A DNA stretch of 64,000 bases from Hofstenia miamia (lineage: Eukaryota > Xenacoelomorpha > Acoela), in assembly GCA_004352715.1 (NCBI GenBank), contig SCFE01000033.1:362420-426419 (forward strand), in the 5' to 3' direction. The position numbers and the translations under genes were made by a program. Shown here in pieces: positions 55,754-64,000 of the stretch. Position 1 is the stretch's first letter. Every line of letters begins with the position of its first letter. The notes beneath the pieces were generated by a model. That model searched no databases. It had not been told where the DNA came from and saw only the letters and a program-made list of their open reading frames with translations.

Positions 55754-58280
55754 TAACAAATTCCAGTGGATGAACTAGCAGAAAAGGATTGTGACAATTG
55801 TAAAATTACCCTACACTCGCCATGTCTGCTTCGGTAGTGACTGAAAATACAAGCTTAATTGGGAGATGAGACTTCAGATTTTGGATTGTTCCAGAGTTGC
55901 AACTGGATTTCGATTCAAACAAAGTCTCAGTGACAGTGAAATGCCAGGGGTGCCGTTTATGGTATGGTCATAAATGGCAAGTTGAAATTTTTCAGTCATC
56001 CATACATGTTTTGAACTCCGGATATATATTTTGGCCATAATGTCCATTATGTAAAATATGTTTAATGGATGGTGAAATGTATGCATGATTTACGTGATAA
56101 TAGCCATTTTCAAATATTTAAGAAAATAAATACCTAATTACAAGCTGCAATTATTTGGCAACCATTTTTGTGTAATAGAAATTTTTACTGATATGAAAAG
56201 GCTGAAGAAATTCACAAGGTTGCAGAATCATTTTGTTTGTTTTCCAAAACAATACGGTTTGTTAGGCGTAAAGTTCAAAAATGGGAAGCAAATTTATCGT
56301 CAGTATTTGTTTACAATCCACTAATACACATGAGAAACAATTTTATTTTATGAAAATGGTTTTCTTGTTCAAAAAAATGTCAGATAAATATTTACCCTTT
56401 CAATTGTTATTAATGTAAGATATATGACATTATATTTCACAATTTTCTTGAAACTAAATATAAATTCTGTATATGTAACATTATGTCCATATTTTTAAGT
56501 TTGCCATCCATAATGGCCATACATTTTTTTTATATCATACCATTATGGCATCCATAATATGGTACATAATGGAATGGTACCAGTGGGACCGTACTTGAAA
56601 ACAGCGTGCACGTTATATTCTTTATGAAATAAGTCTGCGCACCACTTTAATATATATATTATTTATTATATTTAATAAATATATTATTTAAAGCGAATAT
56701 GAACAGAAGCAAAAGCAGGGAAACATTAGGCCTAGAGCTTGATTTTAGCTAATCAACCAAGTATCTTTATATTGCTTAATAAAATAATGTTTTAAGCACA
56801 ACTAATTAATATGATGTTGTTATTACTCAATTTGGTACAAAAAAGAAAATCTGTGAGTTTGCACATCGTTAAAAATTATAATATCTCTAAAAGTATAACA
56901 GGTGTAAAGTTGCAAAAAATGTAGTTTTTTTGTAGATAAAATATAAATTATTTTTACATAAAATTTACAAAATCAATTATTAGAATGGAAATACAAAATT
57001 AATAATAATTCTTGATTTTACATTTTCTGCAATTGCTTAGCGAGGTTGAAAGTGTCCTACTTTATGCAATGTCATTCTAAATTTGGGATTAGCAAAATAC
57101 GTTTTTTTCATTTCATATTTAGGCAAATATAGAATCATATATGCACTTGGTTTACTAAGCTTTTCTATATAGTACAGTAGAAAATCCCTAATAGAATTTG
57201 TATAATAGATTTATACCCGAACCCTTGTAATACCATTTACCTCCGGGCTACCAAGAAGTATCTTATTCCCCTGACTACCAAGGGTGATTGTGACAATCAC
57301 CTCAAAAATAGCTTTCATAAGAATAACTTATGCCTAAAAAAATTGTTTACACAAAGCAATCAAAACACAAAAACTGTATATCAATCGCATGTGTGCCCAT
57401 TTTCCGATTATGTAAAATGTTTGGGATATATCCACATGTAAAATGCTGCTTCTACCAAAATTTTTGGCATTTTAGGGGTCCAAAGCTAAAAAAACTATAA
57501 TGCCAAATTTTTCCAGAGTTTATTTTATATAATGCGTAAAAAGTTTGCAAAAAAATTTTAATTGCCTTTAAAAAACAAAAATAGGCATTTTTACGAAAGT
57601 AGGCCATTTTTTGAGACTATAGCTCAGTTAGTATATTTGAAATGCAAAGATATATTGTAATTGTATCCTAGATTTCACCCTTTCTTTCAATTTTTTTTAT
57701 TTTCCTCAAAATCATAGAATGTGACTAAGGGATTTTTCTTCTAGATGCTTCAATTTGAAACAATTTTTGAATATTTATTCTATGCTATGTCTTAATATTG
57801 CATGCCTATATTCAAATGCTTGCATTATCACTATATTTTTAGGAAGCTGCAGTCCTATAATGATTGATTTGTAAAAGTATAATTAAATTTTTTATGATAT
57901 ATTTTTGTACTTAGTAATTGGTTTACTATATTAAGCATTTGCTACGCAAATTTATAAGTGTTAATCGTTTCTGTAAAAAATTTTACTTCGATTGTCTATT
58001 TTTATGAATTTCACAAAACTTTAGAACAGAATTTTATTTCAATTGCGATTTTTTGTGGATTCCACAAAATTTCTGAATTTGCTGTTTCACTTGTAAAATA
58101 TTTTTGTGGATTCTCAAAACTTCAGAAGGGAATTGTTTAATTTATTAATAATTTTTGTGTTTGAAACATTTGAAGTTTTTGAAACTAAAATATTAATAAT
58201 AAAAATGGAAAATGTGATTTATTCCATTTTTATGTGACTATGTTAAATGTAATTTATATTTTACTATGACTTGACGTTGA
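55754..58280. other. Intergenic, repeat-rich
   Basis: A patch at about 55930-56600 has recurrent ATGG/CCAT and TGGCCATAATG-like words in both orientations and is probably a decayed fold-back or hAT-type repeat. The rest, to 58280, is AT-rich with homopolymers. No gene is supported. Confidence 0.45.
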
Positions 58281-58740
58281 AAATTAAGGACAGGTAGTGC
58301 AAGGGATTACAGTGAGCTTGTAATGTGATTTGCACACAGGCTGATTACATGATGAACATTGAAATGGGGCTTGATTCGAATTCCGTGCATGTTTTCTGCA
58401 TTGCTGGCACCGTCTCATGCCTGCCTGTCTCTGAGCGCATCAAATGGTTGATGTTTCATCAGTCTTGGATTAGGCAGTCATGATGCTTGAACAAAATGAA
58501 CCGCACTTTCAAGCTAAGACCAAAGGAATCGCGCTGTGTGAAGACCATGTTAGTTTTGGCCAACTGACTTGATAGTTCTTGAAGGAAAGCCGACGCCTCT
58601 TATTTTCTGGAGATGAATTCCATTCTGGATGCGTTTCGTTGAAGATAGTGATGTCCTTAATAGCAGTTACATCCAAAATCTTTTGGAAGTGCACCTTCTG
58701 CCACCGCTGCAACTGCACAGCATTTCATTGACTTTGTCCA
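58280..58740 (-). pseudogene. piggyBac-like transposase C-terminal remnant
   Basis: The minus strand near 58420-58285 encodes a cysteine-rich tail: RRCQQC, then QCSSC, VCKSHY, IPCTTCP and a stop. The C-x2-C...C-x2-C-x4-C-x2-H...C-x2-C order is that of the piggyBac cysteine-rich domain, which binds the element ends. Upstream (58718-58509) a decayed frame carries NKRRRLSFKNY, like the RRLSF-type linker before that domain. Stops and frameshifts separate the pieces, and the catalytic DDD core is absent. Confidence 0.55.
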
Positions 58741-59770
58741 CACCTGCTTTTTTCTGGTGACAATCAAACTTGGTAGCCCGAGGGTTAAAGGTTTAATTTT
58801 TTAGAGCTGGAATGTGCTTCTAAGATATAGCTATATTCATTACATTAATAAATAATGTAATCTAATGATGATAAAGAAGCTATAAAAATTTTTATAAAAG
58901 TTTAAATATAAATTTTCATAATCTAGCAGCAATTTCATTAGCACTAAATTGCTATTTAACATATACTTAAGATTGTTGGACATGTTTCTTGTACTAATTG
59001 AAGAGACTTCAATGCCTTTCTTAAAATTCGATGTCATTGTACATCAAGGCGTCCGTTGATTAACCCAACTGCTTTCGTTACTCACATTTTTAAAATAATA
59101 ACCTTAAAGGTATGATGGTTGGCATAGAGTAAGGTGCGGGTAGGAAATTTACGCGAACCTTTTACGAGAGGTAGAGAGTATCAGAAATCCCATGCTCGCA
59201 CAGCCCTAGTTACGTGTCTACCAGGTTAAGGTTTTATAGTCGAGACGCCGAGTCAATACTTTGAAAAAACACTCTGTAATCGGGAATCTGCTGGAGCAAA
59301 GTATTTGTATTTAAATTTATTAATTTCCAAAAATCCTATTTCAAATTCAATATATTGACAATTTTATAAATAATTTCATTGTTGAATAATCTAATTAAAT
59401 TTTTATGAGCCAAGATAACATCTCAGTTATTGCATCCTGTTTAAGGTGAGCATGCTATTCATTAAGTAGTTCCCCTTCACACCACATAACCCTTAATTTG
59501 CAATTTCAAACAGATCTTGTAGGCCTACGTTCCCCTCTACCTTACGCAATGTCGTTCGATAATTTCTAGATTGCATAGCACGTACCCCACATATTTTACC
59601 CAGCATTGATGATTGGATTCTCCAGGATGAGAAACAAAAGCAGCAGCTTTGCCAACACTATCAAAATTCTCAAAAAGACCTTATATTTGTCCATGGATCA
59701 CCATCACATTTTCGGAGGCATTGATCAGCTGCATTGAAGATTACTAAAAAATAAAAGCCAGAGCCCTTTC
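58741..59770. other. Intergenic, left flank of the tandem array
   Basis: AT-rich DNA with no supported gene. The last ~200 bases are less AT-rich and might belong to the hAT remnant that reappears to the right of the array. Confidence 0.5.
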
Positions 59771-59772
59771 AG

Positions 59773-62700
59773 GTATCATTGGTCAACACCCTACAAAATA
59801 TTAGCGTTGTTGTGGTCGTGGAGCACATTTTGACGTCAGAATACCACAACATTGAATTTTTCTTCTCTTGGTGTTCATGCATGTGTAAGCTATAGTTCAG
59901 TGAAGGATCGTTCTTGATGATGAAGATGAAAAAGATTGATTTTATGAGAGAAAAGACCTGACCGAGATAGGGTATCATTGGTCAACACCCTACAAAATAT
60001 TAGCGTTGTTGTGGTCGTGGAGCACATTTTGACGTCAGAATACCACAACATTGAATTTTTCTTCTCTTGGTGTTCATGCATGTGTAAGCTATAGTTCAGT
60101 GAAGGATCGTTCTTGATGATGAAGATGAAAAAGATTGATTTTATGAGAGAAAAGACCTGACCGAGATAGGGTATCATTGGTCAACACCCTACAAAATATT
60201 AGCGTTGTTGTGGTCGTGGAGCACATTTTGACGTCAGAATACCACAACATTGAATTTTTCTTCTCTTGGTGTTCATGCATGTGTAAGCTATAGTTCAGTG
60301 AAGGATCGTTCTTGATGATGAAGATGAAAAAGATTGATTTTATGAGAGAAAAGACCTGACCGAGATAGGGTATCATTGGTCAACACCCTACAAAATATTA
60401 GCGTTGTTGTGGTCGTGGAGCACATTTTGACGTCAGAATACCACAACATTGAATTTTTCTTCTCTTGGTGTTCATGCATGTGTAAGCTATAGTTCAGTGA
60501 AGGATCGTTCTTGATGATGAAGATGAAAAAGATTGATTTTATGAGAGAAAAGACCTGACCGAGATAGGGTATCATTGGTCAACACCCTACAAAATATTAG
60601 CGTTGTTGTGGTCGTGGAGCACATTTTGACGTCAGAATACCACAACATTGAATTTTTCTTCTCTTGGTGTTCATGCATGTGTAAGCTATAGTTCAGTGAA
60701 GGATCGTTCTTGATGATGAAGATGAAAAAGATTGATTTTATGAGAGAAAAGACCTGACCGAGATAGGGTATCATTGGTCAACACCCTACAAAATATTAGC
60801 GTTGTTGTGGTCGTGGAGCACATTTTGACGTCAGAATACCACAACATTGAATTTTTCTTCTCTTGGTGTTCATGCATGTGTAAGCTATAGTTCAGTGAAG
60901 GATCGTTCTTGATGATGAAGATGAAAAAGATTGATTTTATGAGAGAAAAGACCTGACCGAGATAGGGTATCATTGGTCAACACCCTACAAAATATTAGCG
61001 TTGTTGTGGTCGTGGAGCACATTTTGACGTCAGAATACCACAACATTGAATTTTTCTTCTCTTGGTGTTCATGCATGTGTAAGCTATAGTTCAGTGAAGG
61101 ATCGTTCTTGATGATGAAGATGAAAAAGATTGATTTTATGAGAGAAAAGACCTGACCGAGATAGGGTATCATTGGTCAACACCCTACAAAATATTAGCGT
61201 TGTTGTGGTCGTGGAGCACATTTTGACGTCAGAATACCACAACATTGAATTTTTCTTCTCTTGGTGTTCATGCATGTGTAAGCTATAGTTCAGTGAAGGA
61301 TCGTTCTTGATGATGAAGATGAAAAAGATTGATTTTATGAGAGAAAAGACCTGACCGAGATAGGGTATCATTGGTCAACACCCTACAAAATATTAGCGTT
61401 GTTGTGGTCGTGGAGCACATTTTGACGTCAGAATACCACAACATTGAATTTTTCTTCTCTTGGTGTTCATGCATGTGTAAGCTATAGTTCAGTGAAGGAT
61501 CGTTCTTGATGATGAAGATGAAAAAGATTGATTTTATGAGAGAAAAGACCTGACCGAGATAGGGTATCATTGGTCAACACCCTACAAAATATTAGCGTTG
61601 TTGTGGTCGTGGAGCACATTTTGACGTCAGAATACCACAACATTGAATTTTTCTTCTCTTGGTGTTCATGCATGTGTAAGCTATAGTTCAGTGAAGGATC
61701 GTTCTTGATGATGAAGATGAAAAAGATTGATTTTATGAGAGAAAAGACCTGACCGAGATAGGGTATCATTGGTCAACACCCTACAAAATATTAGCGTTGT
61801 TGTGGTCGTGGAGCACATTTTGACGTCAGAATACCACAACATTGAATTTTTCTTCTCTTGGTGTTCATGCATGTGTAAGCTATAGTTCAGTGAAGGATCG
61901 TTCTTGATGATGAAGATGAAAAAGATTGATTTTATGAGAGAAAAGACCTGACCGAGATAGGGTATCATTGGTCAACACCCTACAAAATATTAGCGTTGTT
62001 GTGGTCGTGGAGCACATTTTGACGTCAGAATACCACAACATTGAATTTTTCTTCTCTTGGTGTTCATGCATGTGTAAGCTATAGTTCAGTGAAGGATCGT
62101 TCTTGATGATGAAGATGAAAAAGATTGATTTTATGAGAGAAAAGACCTGACCGAGATAGGGTATCATTGGTCAACACCCTACAAAATATTAGCGTTGTTG
62201 TGGTCGTGGAGCACATTTTGACGTCAGAATACCACAACATTGAATTTTTCTTCTCTTGGTGTTCATGCATGTGTAAGCTATAGTTCAGTGAAGGATCGTT
62301 CTTGATGATGAAGATGAAAAAGATTGATTTTATGAGAGAAAAGACCTGACCGAGATAGGGTATCATTGGTCAACACCCTACAAAATATTAGCGTTGTTGT
62401 GGTCGTGGAGCACATTTTGACGTCAGAATACCACAACATTGAATTTTTCTTCTCTTGGTGTTCATGCATGTGTAAGCTATAGTTCAGTGAAGGATCGTTC
62501 TTGATGATGAAGATGAAAAAGATTGATTTTATGAGAGAAAAGACCTGACCGAGATAGGGTATCATTGGTCAACACCCTACAAAATATTAGCGTTGTTGTG
62601 GTCGTGGAGCACATTTTGACGTCAGAATACCACAACATTGAATTTTTCTTCTCTTGGTGTTCATGCATGTGTAAGCTATAGTTCAGTGAAGGATCGTTCT

Positions 62701-62959
62701 TGATGATGAAGATGAAAAAGATTGATTTTATGAGAGAAAAGACCTGACCGAGATAGGGTATCATTGGTCAACACCCTACAAAATATTAGCGTTGTTGTGG
62801 TCGTGGAGCACATTTTGACGTCAGAATACCACAACATTGAATTTTTCTTCTCTTGGTGTTCATGCATGTGTAAGCTATAGTTCAGTGAAGGATCGTTCTT
62901 GATGATGAAGATGAAAAAGATTGATTTTATGAGAGAAAAGACCTGACCGAGATAGGGTA
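59773..62959. repeat. 199-bp tandem array, 16 copies
   Basis: A 199-bp unit starting GGTATCATTGGTCAACACCC is repeated 16 times head to tail with almost no variation. Each unit contains the perfect palindrome TGACGTCA and a CATGCATG palindrome. As 199 is not a multiple of three, the repeated 95-codon minus frames are a by-product and not genes. The array ends at a single N (62960), so the true copy number is uncertain. The high identity points to recent amplification or strong homogenisation. Confidence 0.97.
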
Positions 62960-63049
62960 NCAATGCCCACGATTCTCAAAAACCTGTATCGGCCAAAAAG
63001 TACAAATCCTCTCTTATTTCGTCTTTGGCTGGTTAACTTGCGAAATCCA

Positions 63050-63290
63050 CCGAGCCTGTCCAGCTCGGGGAAATGGAGCTATATTTGTCAATGGAACCTC
63101 TAGATCCAGAGGGAGACATATTTAGCTGGTGGAGGCTATATGCGGACAAGCTGCCAAAACTCTCCTAGTTGGCCAGAAAGTGGCTTGCTATTCAGGCTAC
63201 GAATGTTTCTTCAGAACGCATAAGTTCTATTGGTGCCAACACCATGATCAAGAAACGATTCAGCCTCTCGGGTGCCAACGCTGCAGCCCC
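63050..63290 (+). pseudogene. hAT transposase C-terminal (dimerisation) remnant
   Basis: The plus strand reads ELYLSMEPLDPEGD, then FSWWRLYADKLPKLS, an in-frame TAG, then LARKWLAIQATNVSSERISS and GANTMIKKRF. This is the order of the hAT family dimerisation domain (W-W, LARK, IQATSVPSER-like). The single TAG and the loss of conserved residues after SSER indicate decay. It abuts the 199-bp array, so the array may have arisen within or next to an hAT copy. Confidence 0.8.
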
Positions 63291-63839
63291 CATAAAGACG
63301 AATAATAACTTGAAATTGAATAAGAGACAAAAATTTGAAAATTTAACTTCTCATACAGTTTATTTTTTTTAAAAACTTAACCGAAATAGCGGTTTCTTTT
63401 CAAAACCGATCCGAAGTGAAAAGGACGCAAACAAGAAGTGTAAAATTCTAGAATCTTTCTAATACTTTTTTCGTAATTTTTTTAACAGTTGTTTTAGTGT
63501 GCTCCGTTTTCGACATTTCATATTCCCGATAAGTTCAAAATTTTTTAATCCCTTCAGATCTTCTTCAAATGAGGAGTTCAAATTACATTCTGACATCAAG
63601 ATGCAATACTTGAAATAATAATGTGTAAATATAATGTAGAAGTTACCAAATTTATGTTAATAAATTATATTTGATGTTGTTTATAAGTAACATAAATATA
63701 TAGTCTCTGTCTACATCTTCAGAACATTAATTTAAATTAATTAAAATTTATATAAATTTAGCAAAATTTTGGCATTATGTGCATTAAGTATATTTCCCAA
63801 CGTTTCAACAAAAAATCTCAATTTTAATTTCGTAAGCAT

Positions 63840-63928
63840 GTACAGGTCCAGACTCGCTGTGTACGTTTACAACATCTAGTCAGAGTCGCTGTGTACATCC
63901 AAATCGTAGTTTTAAGGTACACAGCGAC

Positions 63929-63977
<49 letters not shown>

Positions 63978-64000
63978 ATATATATATATGAATAATGAAT
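63840..64000. repeat. Short inverted repeat and TA microsatellite
   Basis: AGTCGCTGTGTACA (63885-63898) pairs with GTACACAGCGACT (63918-63930) to form a stem of about 12 bp with a ~20-base loop. A related ACTCGCTGTGTAC occurs at 63852-63864. A long TA run fills 63935-63989 to the window end. The stretch 63291-63839 is featureless AT-rich DNA. Confidence 0.75.

Noticed and set aside
59773-62959. CRISPR array
   Set aside because: The repeat has no unique spacers, the unit is 199 bp, and the genome is eukaryotic.
59769-62963. Sixteen repeated minus-strand 95-codon ORFs
   Set aside because: They arise from a 199-bp unit that changes frame each period. They have no family match and no start or splice context.
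1-64000. tRNA and rRNA genes
   Set aside because: I looked for box B-like GGTTCRANNCC contexts and rRNA-like GC-rich conserved blocks and found none convincing. A covariance-model scan would be decisive.

Overview
This is a eukaryotic, almost certainly metazoan, nuclear genome window. It is strongly AT-rich by eye and has spliceosomal introns, fixed 1000-base N gaps, AT microsatellites and many transposon classes. Its host genes belong to a ciliated, dividing, secreting animal cell: CCDC39 (axonemal ruler), a B-type cyclin, CCDC186 (Golgi/dense-core-vesicle coiled coil), a Pcc1/LAGE3-type KEOPS subunit, a membrane-anchored glycosyltransferase-like protein and a secreted FG-GAP-like protein. 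The species cannot be named from the sequence.

Layout. 1-16.5 kb is repeat-dominated. It holds a Ty3/Gypsy-like gag-protease fragment (1090-3024), a 1.2 kb inverted-repeat pair (4025-5188 and 7583-8779) enclosing an internally deleted hAT element (6312-7408), a duplicated copy of the right arm across a gap (10115-10783), a small three-exon gene of unknown function (11292-12406), a second gag-protease remnant on the minus strand, and a Tc1/mariner-like long-TIR element (15694-16447). 16.5-21.9 kb is intergenic, with a decayed LINE, a 20-bp-TIR MITE and a 57-bp tandem duplication. 21.9-26.2 kb has the secreted FG-GAP-like gene (+) and the Pcc1/LAGE3-like gene (-). 26.2-31 kb holds a Harbinger-type MITE, transposase scraps and a well preserved non-LTR retrotransposon (-). 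32.8-42 kb carries CCDC186 (five exons, -) and cyclin B (-). 43-46.6 kb has a solo-LTR candidate and a decayed LINE. 47-49.8 kb is an intronless CCDC39 (+). 50-59 kb has a non-autonomous hAT with a perfect 8-bp target duplication, the glycosyltransferase-like gene with one in-frame TGA, a second copy of the Harbinger-type MITE and a piggyBac remnant. 59.77-62.96 kb is a 16-copy, 199-bp tandem array, followed by an hAT C-terminal remnant.

The genes are not an operon and do not form one pathway. What they share is structural: all seven host-gene models have an AG splice acceptor 4-33 nt upstream of the start codon, as expected from spliced-leader trans-splicing or consistently placed 5'UTR introns. 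The observations most worth a second look are the LINE whose ORF1 and ORF2 lie in one frame separated only by TGA-CTAG (a known readthrough context) with no ATG before the endonuclease, the Pcc1 protein with a GON7-like tail, the in-frame TGA in the glycosyltransferase-like gene, and the acceptor pattern itself.
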